Source: Halomonas sp. M4R1S46
Lineage (GTDB): Bacteria > Pseudomonadota > Gammaproteobacteria > Pseudomonadales > Halomonadaceae
Direction of reading: 5' to 3'
NCBI RefSeq assembly: GCF_025725685.1
Contig: NZ_CP107008.1
Span: forward strand, 1,984,001 to 2,048,000
DNA: 64,000 bases
Shown: positions 9,079-17,880 of the stretch, piece after piece
How positions within the stretch are numbered: the stretch's first letter is position 1
Layout of the letters: every line of letters starts with the position of its first letter
Notes under the pieces: generated by a model
The model's database searches: none
What the model was told of the DNA's origin: nothing
Seen by the model: only the letters and a program-made list of their open reading frames with translations
Program-made: the position numbers and the translations under genes

Positions 9079-10035
9079 TCAGCCCTTGTAGAGTCGCGGG
9101 TTGAGCACGTCGCGCAGCCAGTCGCCGAGCAGGTTGATGACCAGCACCAGCACCACCAGCACCAGGCCCGGGATCAGGGTGATCCACCAGGAGCCGGACT
9201 GGAGGTAGTCGAAGCCGGACTTGATCAGCGAGCCGAGTGACGGCTGGGTCTCGGGCATGCCGAGGCCCAGGAAGGACAGCGCCGCCTCGGAGATGATGGC
9301 GTTGGCGACCTGCACGGTGGAGATGACGAAGATCGGCGACAGGGTGTTGGGCAGGATGTGGCGGAACATGATCCTCCGGCTGGACAGGCCCATCACCCGG
9401 GCGGCATCGACGTATTCCTTGCCCTTCTCGGCGAGCACCGAGGCGCGCACGGTGCGCGCGTACTGGGGCCACTCGGCCAGGCCGATGATCAGCACCAGCA
9501 GCGGCACGGCGTAGGCGCTGTAGGTGGCGCCGCCGAAGATCGCCTTGAACAGGGCGCCGACCACGATCGCCACCATCAGGGTGGAGAAGGATAGCTGGAT
9601 GTCGGCCAGGCGCATCAGGAAGGCGTCGACGCGCCCGCCCAGGTAGCCGGCCAGCAGGCCGAAGCAGACGCCCAGCGCCGCCTGCATGGCCACCGCGCCG
9701 AAGCCGATGATCAGCGACACCCGGGCGCCGTAGAGGATGGTCGACAGCAGGTCGCGGCCCTGGGCGTCGGTGCCCATCAGGTAGGCCGGATCGCTGCCGT
9801 CGATCCACAAGGGCGGCAGCTCCGAGGCCAGGATGTCGATCTGGGCCAGGTCGTACGGGTTCATCGGCGCCAGCCAGGGGGCCAGCACGGCGGCGGCGAC
9901 CAGCACGGTGAACACCGCGAGGCTGACCTGGGCGATCGGGTCGCGCTTGAAGCTGTAGAGCAGATAGGAGTCACGCAGGCGCTCCCAACGGCTCACCGTG
10001 GGGGAACTCTCGATGGCAGAGGTCGTGGTGGTCAT
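9079..10035 (-). CDS. Peptide-type ABC transporter permease (DppC-like)
   Basis: A 318-residue inner-membrane permease. The N-terminus has a cytoplasmic stretch with FKRDPIAQVSLAVF leading into the first membrane helix. Further helices surround IIGFGAVAMQAALGVCFGLL, and the EAA loop interacting with the ATPase reads YVDAARVMGLSSRRIMFRHI. The ATG at 10035 overlaps the DppB-like stop by four bases (ATGA) and is chosen over upstream in-frame starts that run through dppB in another frame. Confidence 0.92.
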   Translation of the reverse strand: MTTTTSAIESSPTVSRWERLRDSYLLYSFKRDPIAQVSLAVFTVLVAAAVLAPWLAPMNPYDLAQIDILASELPPLWIDGSDPAYLMGTDAQGRDLLSTILYGARVSLIIGFGAVAMQAALGVCFGLLAGYLGGRVDAFLMRLADIQLSFSTLMVAIVVGALFKAIFGGATYSAYAVPLLVLIIGLAEWPQYARTVRASVLAEKGKEYVDAARVMGLSSRRIMFRHILPNTLSPIFVISTVQVANAIISEAALSFLGLGMPETQPSLGSLIKSGFDYLQSGSWWITLIPGLVLVVLVLVINLLGDWLRDVLNPRLYKG

Positions 10036-11078
10036 GCGGGCTTTCCTGTCAGCTTGACGGTGGGGTTGAACAGGCCGTAGATCAGGTCGACCAGGGTGTT
10101 GGTGATCACGAAGATCAGCCCCACGATCATCAGGTAGGTGACGATCAGCGGAATGTCGGAGCGTTCGATGGCGTCGAGGAACATCAGGCCCATGCCCGGC
10201 CACTGGAAGACCGTCTCGGTGAGGATGGTGTAGGCCACCAGGGTGCCGATCTGTACCCCGCCGACGGTGATCACCGGCAGCATGGTGTTCTTCAGCGCAT
10301 GCAGGAAGTGGATGCGCCGCGGCGAGATGCCCTTGGCCCGGGCGAACTTGACGTAATCGGACTGCAGCACCTCGAGCATCTCGGCGCGGATCAGGCGGAT
10401 GAACAGCGGCAGCATGATCGAGGCCAGCGAGATGGCCGGCAGCACCAGGTAGGAGAGCCCCTCGAGGGAGGCGAAGTTGGTCTCCCAGGTGCCGATGACG
10501 GGGACCGGGTTGCCGCGACCGTAGGCCGGCATGCCGCCGTCGGTGGTCAGCAGGCCATTGAGCCAGGCGCCCCAGCCGGTGTCGGCGGGGAAGGGGCTCC
10601 AGGACACGCCGATGGCGAACAGCTGGATCAGCACGATGGCGGTCAGGAACACCGGGATCGAGATGCCGATGATCGACACGCCCATGAAGAAGCGTGACAG
10701 CCAGGCGCGTGGCTTGATGGCGCTGTAGACCCCGATGGGAATCGACAGGGCGATGATCAGGAAGGCCGAGGCGGCGACCAGCTCCAGCGTCGCCGGCAGG
10801 TGGCGCAGGATGACGTCGGTGGTCGGCTCGTTGAAGACGTAGGAGTAGCCGAAGTCGAACTGCACCGCCTTGGCGGCGAAGCGCAGGTACTGGACCGCGA
10901 AGGGGTCGTTGAGGCCGAGGTCCTCGCGCAGGGCCTCGCGCTCGCTCTCCGGGACTGACTGGCCGACCATCTGCTGGATGGGGTCGCCCAGGTTGTCCTG
11001 GATGGCGAAGGCGATCACGCTGATGACGAGCATCACCAGCAGCGCATGGAAGAGGCGCTTGATCAGGAAGGCGATCAT
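10032..11078 (-). CDS. Peptide-type ABC transporter permease (DppB-like)
   Basis: A 348-residue permease with about six membrane segments. The N-terminal helix is MIAFLIKRLFHALLVMLVIS, the EAA motif is YVKFARAKGISPRRIHFLHA, and the characteristic ILTETVFQWPGMG block follows. A large periplasmic insertion of about 50 residues (around residues 170-220) precedes the EAA loop. It is separated from the binding-protein gene by 100 bases that hold two palindromes, and is coupled to the next permease by a four-base overlap. Confidence 0.92.
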   Translation of the reverse strand: MIAFLIKRLFHALLVMLVISVIAFAIQDNLGDPIQQMVGQSVPESEREALREDLGLNDPFAVQYLRFAAKAVQFDFGYSYVFNEPTTDVILRHLPATLELVAASAFLIIALSIPIGVYSAIKPRAWLSRFFMGVSIIGISIPVFLTAIVLIQLFAIGVSWSPFPADTGWGAWLNGLLTTDGGMPAYGRGNPVPVIGTWETNFASLEGLSYLVLPAISLASIMLPLFIRLIRAEMLEVLQSDYVKFARAKGISPRRIHFLHALKNTMLPVITVGGVQIGTLVAYTILTETVFQWPGMGLMFLDAIERSDIPLIVTYLMIVGLIFVITNTLVDLIYGLFNPTVKLTGKPA

Positions 11079-11104
11079 GGGTGGCGTCCCGTGTGCAACA
11101 CGTG

Positions 11105-11130
11105 GTGACAGGCTCCGCGGAGCCTGTCAC
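11105..11130. repeat. Perfect 26-bp palindrome between binding-protein and permease genes
   Basis: The sequence is symmetric about CG: the arm GTGACAGGCTCCG is followed by its exact complement. With the hairpin at 11149-11172 it occupies the intercistronic gap. Such stems commonly stabilise or partly terminate the binding-protein transcript so that it outnumbers the permeases; that role is inferred. Confidence 0.6.
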
Positions 11131-11148
11131 GGGGTCAGGGTTGGAGGA

Positions 11149-11172
11149 CTCGCCGGCAAGGCCGCCGGCGAG
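11149..11172 (-). terminator. Intercistronic hairpin after the substrate-binding-protein gene
   Basis: A 9-bp stem (CTCGCCGGC with GCCGGCGAG) has a 6-base loop and starts seven bases past the stop. It is probably a partial terminator, as the permease genes continue on the same strand. Confidence 0.5.
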
Positions 11173-11178
11173 GGAGGA

Positions 11179-12753
11179 TCACTCTTCCGCGATGACCAGG
11201 TCCCCGAGGTAGGGGAAGTTCATCACGTTGAGGACCGGTTCGATGTCGACCTGGTCGGCGGAGGCCCAGGCCAGGTCCTGCCAGTGCAGGGGGATGAAGG
11301 CGGCCTCCTCGTGCAGGGTCCGCTCGACCTGCTGGAGCATCTCGGCGCGCTTCTCGAGGTCGACCTCCAGGTTGGCCTCGGCGACCAGGGCATCCAGCTC
11401 CGGATTGCAGTAGTTGCCGGCGTTGTACTGGCCGGCCCCGCTGTCGGCATCCGGGCACTGGGTGAGGTACTCGTGGAAGTTGGCGGAGTCCTCGGTGTCG
11501 GCGTGCCAGCCGATCATCATCATGTCGGCGACGCGGTCGTCGTACTCGCCCCAGTACTGGGCCTTGGGCAGGGTCTTGAGGTCCACGGTGACGTTGATGC
11601 GCGCCAGCATGGCGGCCACCGCCTGGGCGATCCTGGCGTCGTTCACGTAGCGGTTGTTGGGCGCCATCATGGTGATCTCGAAGCCGTCCGCGTAGCCGGC
11701 ATCAACCATCAGCTCCTTGGCGCGCTCGATGTCGTAGCGCGGCGTCAGGCTCTCCACGTGGCCGGCATAGCCTGCCGGCGAGAACTGGGCGGCCGGGGTG
11801 GCGAAGCCCTTCATCAGGCGATCGGCGATGCCTTGCTGGTTGATGGCGTAGGCGAAGGCCTGGCGCACGCGCGGGTCCTGGAAGGCCTCGACGCGCTCCT
11901 GGTTCATGTGGAAGAGGATGATCCGGGTGCCGGACATGGTGACCAGCTGGGTGTCCTCGTCCTTACGGATGCGCTCCAGGTCGTTGGGCGGCACCGGGGC
12001 GACGAAGTCGACGTCGCCGGAGAGCAGCGCGGCCACGCGGGTGGCGTTCTCGCTGATCGGCGTCAGGACGATGCTGTCGACGTTGCCCGGGGAGGCCTCG
12101 TCCCAGTAGTCCGCGTTGCGCTCGAAGGCGATGCGCACGCCCTGCTGGCGTTCGGTGACCTCGAAGGGACCGGTGCCGGAGAGGTGGCGTGAGGCGTAGG
12201 AGTTGCCGTTCTTGACGATCTCGTCCTTGGGGTCGCCGTCGGCGTCGGTGCCGCTGTAGAACTGGCGGTCCATCGGGAAGATGTAGGTGGCAAGGTTCGG
12301 CAGCAGCGGGTAGGGCTTCTCGGTGGTGAACGCCACCGTGTGCGCGTCGACCGCAGTGACGGAGGCGATGGGCTCGAAGATCGCCTTGAAGTCCGGGCTG
12401 CGCTTCAAGCGCTCCACGGTCCACACCACGTCCTCGGCGGTGAAGGCGTTGCCGCTGTGGAACTCGACACCCTCGCGCAGGCTCATGCGCATGGTGGTGT
12501 CGTCGACCTGCTCCCAGGCGGTGGCCAGGCGCGGCTCGAACTCGAGGTCCCGGGTCCAGCGCACCAGCGGGTCGAAGGTCATGTGGGAGAGCTGAAGGAT
12601 GCCGCCGGAAAGCTGCTCGTGGATGTCGAGCGAGACCGGGTCGGCGTCGTAGGCCATGCGCAGATGGTTCTCGGCCTGGGCGGCCGGAGCGATCGCAGCA
12701 GTCGTCATGGCGGCGCCGACGACGCTGGCCAGCAGAGTCTTATTGATTGTCAT
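11179..12753 (-). CDS. Peptide-type ABC transporter substrate-binding protein (SBP_bac_5)
   Basis: A 524-residue periplasmic binding protein. The Sec signal peptide runs over the first 27 residues and ends with the cleavage motif AQA before ENHLRMAYDADP. The mature protein has the extracellular solute-binding family 5 pattern, including FDPLVRW, FHSGNAFTAEDVVWT and RVRQAFAYAINQQGIADRLM. The ATG at 12753 is preferred to the one at 12765 because GGA sits about seven bases ahead of it and the signal peptide then has a normal basic N-terminus (MTINK). It is the first gene of a five-gene importer operon. Peptides or opine-like compounds are possible substrates; sequence does not decide. Confidence 0.9.
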   Translation of the reverse strand: MTINKTLLASVVGAAMTTAAIAPAAQAENHLRMAYDADPVSLDIHEQLSGGILQLSHMTFDPLVRWTRDLEFEPRLATAWEQVDDTTMRMSLREGVEFHSGNAFTAEDVVWTVERLKRSPDFKAIFEPIASVTAVDAHTVAFTTEKPYPLLPNLATYIFPMDRQFYSGTDADGDPKDEIVKNGNSYASRHLSGTGPFEVTERQQGVRIAFERNADYWDEASPGNVDSIVLTPISENATRVAALLSGDVDFVAPVPPNDLERIRKDEDTQLVTMSGTRIILFHMNQERVEAFQDPRVRQAFAYAINQQGIADRLMKGFATPAAQFSPAGYAGHVESLTPRYDIERAKELMVDAGYADGFEITMMAPNNRYVNDARIAQAVAAMLARINVTVDLKTLPKAQYWGEYDDRVADMMMIGWHADTEDSANFHEYLTQCPDADSGAGQYNAGNYCNPELDALVAEANLEVDLEKRAEMLQQVERTLHEEAAFIPLHWQDLAWASADQVDIEPVLNVMNFPYLGDLVIAEE

Positions 12754-12786
12754 GAGTCGTTCCATGCCGGATGGATTGTTGTTCTC

Positions 12787-12810
12787 CGCCTCGCCGAGGG
12801 CGGCGAGGCG
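12787..12810 (-). other. Leader hairpin ahead of the substrate-binding-protein gene
   Basis: The arms CGCCTCGCC and GGCGAGGCG are perfect with a 6-base loop, inside the presumed 5' untranslated region. It may stabilise the mRNA or attenuate transcription. Confidence 0.4.
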
Positions 12811-12838
12811 AACGACCGTTTATTCCGGTCCAGGCCTC

Positions 12839-12868
12839 AACATAGAGAGTCCGGCGGCAGGAAGACAA
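12839..12868 (-). promoter_or_regulatory. Putative sigma70 promoter of the peptide-transporter operon
   Basis: On the minus strand a -35-like TTGTCT (12868-12863) and a -10-like TATGTT (12844-12839) are separated by 18 bases, about 85 bases ahead of the binding-protein start. Pattern match only. Confidence 0.4.
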
Positions 12869-12891
12869 TCGAAAAAGTGAGAGGCGTCATG

Positions 12892-12925
12892 CGCCCGGCG
12901 AATGAGGGCGAGGGCTCGCCGGGCG
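12892..12925 (-). terminator. Hairpin after the carbonic anhydrase gene
   Basis: A 10-bp perfect stem (CGCCCGGCGA with TCGCCGGGCG) and 14-base loop lie eight bases past the stop. No U-tract is present. Confidence 0.5.
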
Positions 12926-12933
12926 GCGGGGGA

Positions 12934-13587
12934 TCAGTCTTCGCTCGACGGCGCCACGCGATCGATCCGATACAGGGTGGAGACCTGGTCCAGGCCGGTG
13001 ACGCTGCACTCCAGGTCGGTGATGCGGCCGTCGCTCAGGCCGTAGACCCAGCCGTGCACGGCGAGCGGCTGGCCGCGCTGCCAGGCGCGCTGGATGATCT
13101 TGGTGCGGCACAGGTTGTTGACCTGGGCCTGGACGTTGAGCTCGCACATGCGGTCGACCTGCTGCTCCAGCGGCAGGTGCTCGAGGGTCGGGCGATGCAG
13201 GCTGTAGAGCTCGCGTACCGAGTGCAGCCAGTAGTCGACGATACCGCATTCGCCGCCGGTGACCGCGGCCTTGACGCCGCCGCAGCCGTAGTGGCCGACG
13301 ATCATGATGTGCTTCACCTTGAGCACGTCCACGGCGAACTGCACCACCGAGAGGGCGTTCATGTCGTTGTGATGGAGCAGGTTGGCGACGTTGCGGTGGA
13401 CGAACACCTCGCCCGGCGGCAGGTCGATGATCTGGTTGGCCGGCACCCGGCTGTCGGAGCAGCCGATCCACAGGTAATCGGGATTCTGCTGTTGGGAGAG
13501 GCGGGCGAAGAAGTCGGGATCCTGGCGGCTCACGCTCTCCGCCCAGTCGCGGTTGCGCTCGAGCAGCTGCTTCATCTCGGTTTTCAT
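12934..13587 (-). CDS. can: Beta-class carbonic anhydrase
   Basis: Interconverts CO2 and bicarbonate in the cytoplasm. It has 217 residues, the usual length for the Can type. Zinc ligands are visible as C43, H~99 and C~102 (IGCSDSRVP and GHYGCGG), with the catalytic Asp-Arg pair in CSDSR. The start MKTEMKQLLERN is chosen because it matches the family N-terminus; further upstream codons give unrelated sequence. It is divergent from the glutathione reductase gene, with 149 bases between starts. Confidence 0.93.
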   Translation of the reverse strand: MKTEMKQLLERNRDWAESVSRQDPDFFARLSQQQNPDYLWIGCSDSRVPANQIIDLPPGEVFVHRNVANLLHHNDMNALSVVQFAVDVLKVKHIMIVGHYGCGGVKAAVTGGECGIVDYWLHSVRELYSLHRPTLEHLPLEQQVDRMCELNVQAQVNNLCRTKIIQRAWQRGQPLAVHGWVYGLSDGRITDLECSVTGLDQVSTLYRIDRVAPSSED

Positions 13588-13736
13588 GGTGGAGTCTCTT
13601 ATGAACAGGCCATCTGACCGATAGCATTTTTTATTACCGGCATAGTGCCGGTCAATGGCCGCGGGGCTCCCTGGCGCTGCCGGCGGCTGGTATGATCGCT
13701 GCCACTTCACGCTCACCCACTTCTCAGGAGATTCCT

Positions 13737-15098
13737 GTGTCCGAGTACGATTACGATCTGTTCGTCATCGGGGCGGGTTCCGGCGGCGTGCGCGCCGCGC
13801 GGACCGCCGCCGCCACCGGGGCCCGGGTCGCCGTGGCCGAGGACCGCTACCTGGGCGGCACCTGCGTCAACGTGGGCTGCGTGCCCAAGAAGCTGTACTC
13901 CTACGCGGCTCACTTCCACGAGGCGTTCGAGGACGCCGGCGGCTTCGGCTGGCAGCTGCCCGGTGCGCCGGCCTTCGACTGGCCGACCCTGCGTGACAAC
14001 AAGATCGGCGAGATCAAGCGCCTCAACGGCATCTACGGCCGCCTGCTGGACAACGCCGGGGTGCGGCTGATCAATGGCCGCGCGACGGTGCTCGATCCCC
14101 ACCACGTCGCGGTGGCCGGGGAGACCATCAGCGCCGAGAAGATCCTCGTCGCCGTGGGTGGCTGGCCCTGGGTCCCGGAGTTCCCGGGCAGCGAGCTGAC
14201 CGTCAACTCCAACCAGGTCTTCGATCTCGACACCTTCCCCGAGCGCTTCCTGGTGCTGGGCGGCGGCTACATCGCCGTGGAGTTCGCCAGCATCTTCAAC
14301 GGTCTGGGCAGCGACACCCACCTGATCTATCGTGGCGAACTGTTCCTGCGCGGCTTCGACCGGGAGGTGCGCGAGTTCACCCGGGACGAGATGACCAAGA
14401 AGGGCGTCAACCTGCATTTCGAGACCAACGTCGAGGCCATCGAGAAGGTGGCGGGCGGCCTCAGGGTCACCCTGACCAGCGGCGAGACCCTGGAGGTGGA
14501 TGCGGTGCTCGCGGCCACCGGCCGGCGTCCGCACCTGGAGGGGCTGGGCCTGGACCAGTTCGACCTGGCCACCAATCGTGACGGTTCCCTCGAGGTCAAC
14601 GAGCGTTTCGAGACCTCGGTGCCTTCCATCCTGGCGCTGGGCGATGTCATCGGCGGTCCCGAGTTGACACCGGTGGCCCTGGCCGAGGCCATGCAACTGG
14701 TCGAGCACCACTACGGCGAGACCACGCCGGCGCCGCTGGACTACGCGCGGATCGCCACGGCGGTGTTCTGTCACCCCAACATCGGCACCGTGGGCCTGTC
14801 CGAGGAGGAGGCCCGGGAGCAGTGCGGCGAGATCCGGGTCTACACGGCGGACTTCCGGCCCATGAAGCACACCCTGTCGGGCAGCAGCGAGCGCTGCCTG
14901 ATGAAGCTGATCGTCGATGATCAGAGCGACGTGGTGGTGGGCGCCCACATGGTCGGCGAGGAGGCCGGCGAGGTGATCCAGGGCATCGCCATCGCGGTGC
15001 GTGCCGGGCTGACCAAGGCCCAGTTCGACCAGACCGTCGGCATCCACCCCACTGGGGCCGAGGAGTTCGTCACCATGCGCAGCCCCTCGCGGCGCTGA
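13737..15098 (+). CDS. gor: Glutathione-disulfide reductase
   Basis: NADPH-dependent reduction of oxidised glutathione. The protein has 453 residues from a GTG start; CAGGAG six bases upstream fixes this start and the N-terminus then reads SEYDYDLFVIGAGSGG. The redox disulfide is C43/C48 in GGTCVNVGCVPKK, the NADPH fold begins at VLGGGYIAVEFA, and the C-terminal dimer-interface motif HPTGAEEFVT carries the catalytic His-Glu pair. A strong hairpin follows 42 bases after the stop. Confidence 0.95.
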   Translation: MSEYDYDLFVIGAGSGGVRAARTAAATGARVAVAEDRYLGGTCVNVGCVPKKLYSYAAHFHEAFEDAGGFGWQLPGAPAFDWPTLRDNKIGEIKRLNGIYGRLLDNAGVRLINGRATVLDPHHVAVAGETISAEKILVAVGGWPWVPEFPGSELTVNSNQVFDLDTFPERFLVLGGGYIAVEFASIFNGLGSDTHLIYRGELFLRGFDREVREFTRDEMTKKGVNLHFETNVEAIEKVAGGLRVTLTSGETLEVDAVLAATGRRPHLEGLGLDQFDLATNRDGSLEVNERFETSVPSILALGDVIGGPELTPVALAEAMQLVEHHYGETTPAPLDYARIATAVFCHPNIGTVGLSEEEAREQCGEIRVYTADFRPMKHTLSGSSERCLMKLIVDDQSDVVVGAHMVGEEAGEVIQGIAIAVRAGLTKAQFDQTVGIHPTGAEEFVTMRSPSRR

Positions 15099-15140
15099 GC
15101 GCTCCCCGGCCGGCGAGGCTGTCATGTCCTCGTCACTTCA

Positions 15141-15168
15141 GCGGGCCACCCTCACGAGGGTGGCCCGC
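15141..15168 (+). terminator. Rho-independent-like terminator after gor
   Basis: A perfect 12-bp stem, GCGGGCCACCCT paired with AGGGTGGCCCGC, has a 4-base loop (CACG). The tail TGGCGTTTGGGG is only weakly T-rich. Confidence 0.7.
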
Positions 15169-15228
15169 TGGCGTTTGGGGCGGGGCATGGTGTTCGCCGG
15201 GTGGACTAAACTAAAAAAAGGTCGTGCC

Positions 15229-15256
15229 TTCCGGGAAGCCCACGACATACTATAAT
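15229..15256 (+). promoter_or_regulatory. Putative ectABC promoter
   Basis: A perfect -10 hexamer TATAAT (15251-15256) with C immediately upstream lies 64 bases ahead of the first candidate start. The -35 region (TTCCGG at 15229, 16-base spacer) is poor. A good -10 preceded by C with a weak -35 fits the stress-sigma-factor type and an osmotically induced operon, but this is inference. A second -10-like TATTAT lies at 15261. Confidence 0.5.
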
Positions 15257-15319
15257 TTCGTATTATGGTTTGTCGGCAGCAGGATAACCTGCTTTTTGAA
15301 AAGGAGGTAAGCGGCTGTT

Positions 15320-15934
15320 ATGATGCCCCTCAAATTCGCTACAGCGAACACCATAATGAATGCAACCACCGAGCCCTTCATTCCCTCCGCCGACCTGGCC
15401 AGGCCCAGCGTGGCCGATGCCGTGGTCGGCCATCAGGCCACGCCGCTGTTCATCCGCAAGCCCAGCCCCGACGACGGTTGGGGGATCTACGAACTGGTCA
15501 AGTCCTGCCCCCCGCTGGACGTCAATTCCGCCTATGCCTACCTGCTGCTGGCCACCCAGTTCCGCGACAGCTGTGCCGTGGCTACCAACGAGGAGGGCGA
15601 GATCGTCGGTTTCGTCTCCGGCTACGTGAAGAGCAATGCCCCGGACACCTACTTCCTGTGGCAGGTCGCGGTGGGCGAGAAGGCCCGCGGCACGGGCCTG
15701 GCCAGGCGCCTGGTCGAGGCCGTGATGAGCCGTCCGGAGATGGCCGAGGTCCATCACCTCGAGACCACCATCACCCCCGACAACCAGGCATCCTGGGGGC
15801 TCTTCCGGCGCCTCGCCGACCGCTGGCAGGCGCCGCTCAACAGCCGCGAGTACTTCTCCACCGACCAGCTCGGCGGCGAGCACGACCCCGAGAATCTCGT
15901 CCGCATCGGTCCCTTCCAGACCGACCAGATCTGA
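15320..15934 (+). CDS. ectA: L-2,4-diaminobutyrate N-gamma-acetyltransferase EctA
   Basis: Acetylates L-2,4-diaminobutyrate with acetyl-CoA, the second dedicated step of ectoine synthesis. It is a GNAT-fold enzyme; the CoA-binding loop is VGEKARGTGLARRL. A strong AAGGAGGT at 15301-15308 points to the ATG at 15320 (12-base spacing, 204 residues). The ATG at 15356 gives the 192-residue form starting MNATTEPF that, as I recall, is annotated in Halomonas elongata, but no ribosome site precedes it. It is the first gene of ectABC and 80 bases separate it from ectB. Confidence 0.97.
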   Translation: MMPLKFATANTIMNATTEPFIPSADLARPSVADAVVGHQATPLFIRKPSPDDGWGIYELVKSCPPLDVNSAYAYLLLATQFRDSCAVATNEEGEIVGFVSGYVKSNAPDTYFLWQVAVGEKARGTGLARRLVEAVMSRPEMAEVHHLETTITPDNQASWGLFRRLADRWQAPLNSREYFSTDQLGGEHDPENLVRIGPFQTDQI

Positions 15935-16014
15935 ATCCGATGTTGCCGTGCCGGCCCGACACGGGCCGGCAGAGCACCCCTTTATCCGCCGATTTTTCCC
16001 GACAGGAGGTCGCA

Positions 16015-17280
16015 ATGCAGACCCAGACCCTCGAACGCATGGAATCCGATGTCCGGACCTATTCACGCTCCTTTCCGGTCGTCTTCACCAAGGCGCAGAA
16101 TGCCCGCCTGACCGACGAGGACGGTCGCGAGTACATCGATTTCCTGGCCGGCGCCGGGACCCTCAACTACGGCCACAACAACCCGCACATCAAGCAGGCG
16201 CTGGTCGACTACCTGGCCTCCGACGGCATCGTCCACGGGCTGGACTTCTGGACCGCGGCCAAGCGTGACTACCTCGAGACCCTGGAGGAGGTGATCCTCA
16301 AGCCGCGGGGCCTGGAGTACAAGGTCCACTTCCCGGGGCCGACCGGCACCAACGCCGTCGAGGCGGCGATCCGTCTGGCCCGCGTGGCCAAGGGCCGTCA
16401 CAACATCGTGACCTTCACCAACGGCTTCCACGGCGTGACCATGGGGGCGCTGGCCACCACCGGCAATCGCAAGTTCCGCGAGGCCACCGGCGGCATCCCG
16501 ACCCAGGGCGCCTCCTTCCTGCCGTTCGACGGTTACCTGGGCGAGGGCACCGACACCCTGGACTACTTCGAGAAGCTGCTCGGCGACCAGTCCGGTGGCC
16601 TCGACGTGCCGGCCGCGGTCATCGTCGAGACGGTGCAGGGCGAGGGCGGTATCAACGTCTCCGGCCTGGAGTGGCTCAAGCGCCTGGAAGGCATCTGCCG
16701 GGCCCATGACATCCTGTTGATCGTCGATGACATCCAGGCCGGCTGCGGCCGTACCGGCAAGTTCTTCAGCTTCGAGCATGCCGGCGTCACCCCGGACATC
16801 GTCACCAATTCCAAGTCGCTGTCCGGCTTCGGGCTGCCCTTTGCCCACGTGCTGATGCGCCCCGAGCTCGACAAGTGGAAGCCCGGCCAGTACAACGGCA
16901 CCTTCCGCGGCTTCAACCTGGCCTTCACCACCGCCGCGGCCACCCTGCGCAAGTACTGGAGCGACGACAGCTTCGAGCGCGATGTCCAGCGCAAGGGCCG
17001 CGTGGTCGCCGACCGCTTCCAGAAGATCGCCGCCTGGCTCTCGGAGCAGGGCATCGAGGCCTCCGAGCGAGGCCGTGGGCTGATGCGCGGCATCGACGTG
17101 GGCTCCGGTGACATCGCCGACAAGATCACCGCCAAGGCCTTCGAGAACGGCCTGGTCATCGAGACCAGCGGCCAGGACGGTGAGGTGGTCAAGTGCCTGT
17201 GCCCGCTGACCATCACCGACGAGGATCTCCTCGAGGGGCTCGACATCCTGGAGGCCAGCGCCAAGCAGGCCCTCAGCTGA
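16015..17280 (+). CDS. ectB: L-2,4-diaminobutyrate:2-oxoglutarate aminotransferase EctB
   Basis: A PLP-dependent class III aminotransferase converting aspartate semialdehyde to L-2,4-diaminobutyrate with glutamate as donor. It has 421 residues. The PLP lysine lies in VTNSKSLSGFG, the cofactor-binding aspartate in LLIVDDIQAGCGRTG, and the phosphate-binding turn in PGPTGTNAVEAA. CAGGAGGT sits seven bases ahead of the ATG, which excludes longer in-frame readings that run through ectA. It is the middle gene of ectABC. Confidence 0.97.
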   Translation: MQTQTLERMESDVRTYSRSFPVVFTKAQNARLTDEDGREYIDFLAGAGTLNYGHNNPHIKQALVDYLASDGIVHGLDFWTAAKRDYLETLEEVILKPRGLEYKVHFPGPTGTNAVEAAIRLARVAKGRHNIVTFTNGFHGVTMGALATTGNRKFREATGGIPTQGASFLPFDGYLGEGTDTLDYFEKLLGDQSGGLDVPAAVIVETVQGEGGINVSGLEWLKRLEGICRAHDILLIVDDIQAGCGRTGKFFSFEHAGVTPDIVTNSKSLSGFGLPFAHVLMRPELDKWKPGQYNGTFRGFNLAFTTAAATLRKYWSDDSFERDVQRKGRVVADRFQKIAAWLSEQGIEASERGRGLMRGIDVGSGDIADKITAKAFENGLVIETSGQDGEVVKCLCPLTITDEDLLEGLDILEASAKQALS

Positions 17281-17387
17281 TATGCTGATTAGCCACCGGG
17301 GCGGCTGCGTCGGCCCGACGGCCAGATCCTCGGCCGGTCGCGGCCTCGCCTTGGCCGACCCGTCATAGACACTACTGGAGAGCCACC

Positions 17388-17807
17388 ATGATCGTTCGCA
17401 ACCTCGAAGTCGCCCGCGAGACCGACCGTCTGGTCACCGCCGAAAACGGCAACTGGGACAGCACCCGTCTGTCGCTGGCCGACGACGGCGGCAACTGTTC
17501 CTTCCACATCACCCGTATCTATGCCGGCACCGAGACCCATATCCACTACAAGCATCACTTCGAGGCGGTCTACTGCATCGAGGGCGATGGCGAGGTGGAG
17601 ACCCTGGCCGACGGCAAGATCTGGCCGATCAAGCCGGGCGACATCTATATCCTCGACCAGCACGACGAGCACCTGCTGCGGGCGTACAAGACCATGCACC
17701 TCGCCTGCGTGTTCACCCCGGGGCTGACCGGCAGGGAGGTCCATCGCGAGGATGGCTCCTATGCGCCGCCGGTCCACGAGGAAGCCGACGACGAGAAGCC
17801 GCTCTAA
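17388..17807 (+). CDS. ectC: L-ectoine synthase EctC
   Basis: Cyclises N-gamma-acetyl-L-2,4-diaminobutyrate to ectoine with loss of water. It is a 139-residue single-domain cupin; metal and substrate residues lie in THIHYKHHFEAVYCIEG and in DQHDEHLLRA. A TGGAGAG sequence precedes the ATG. The gap from ectB is 107 bases, longer than elsewhere in the operon, leaving room for an internal promoter. A strong hairpin follows 23 bases after the stop. No ectD (hydroxylase) or dedicated aspartokinase gene adjoins. Confidence 0.97.
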   Translation: MIVRNLEVARETDRLVTAENGNWDSTRLSLADDGGNCSFHITRIYAGTETHIHYKHHFEAVYCIEGDGEVETLADGKIWPIKPGDIYILDQHDEHLLRAYKTMHLACVFTPGLTGREVHREDGSYAPPVHEEADDEKPL

Positions 17808-17830
17808 GCCGCCAGGGTGGTCTGACTCCA

Positions 17831-17858
17831 AGGCCCCGGACCTCCAGGTCCGGGGCCT
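17831..17858 (+). terminator. Terminator of ectABC
   Basis: Thirteen-base arms AGGCCCCGGACCT and AGGTCCGGGGCCT are perfect complements around CC; sterically the loop is about six bases. It also faces the convergent recombinase gene (stop at 17881) and may act both ways. Confidence 0.7.
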
Positions 17859-17880
17859 CGTCGTGTGGGCCTGCAGGACA

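Noticed and set aside
17281..17387. Sigma54-type promoter ahead of ectC, as reported for Halomonas elongata
   Set aside because: No GG-N10-GC element close to TGGCAC-N5-TTGC is visible in this 107-base gap.
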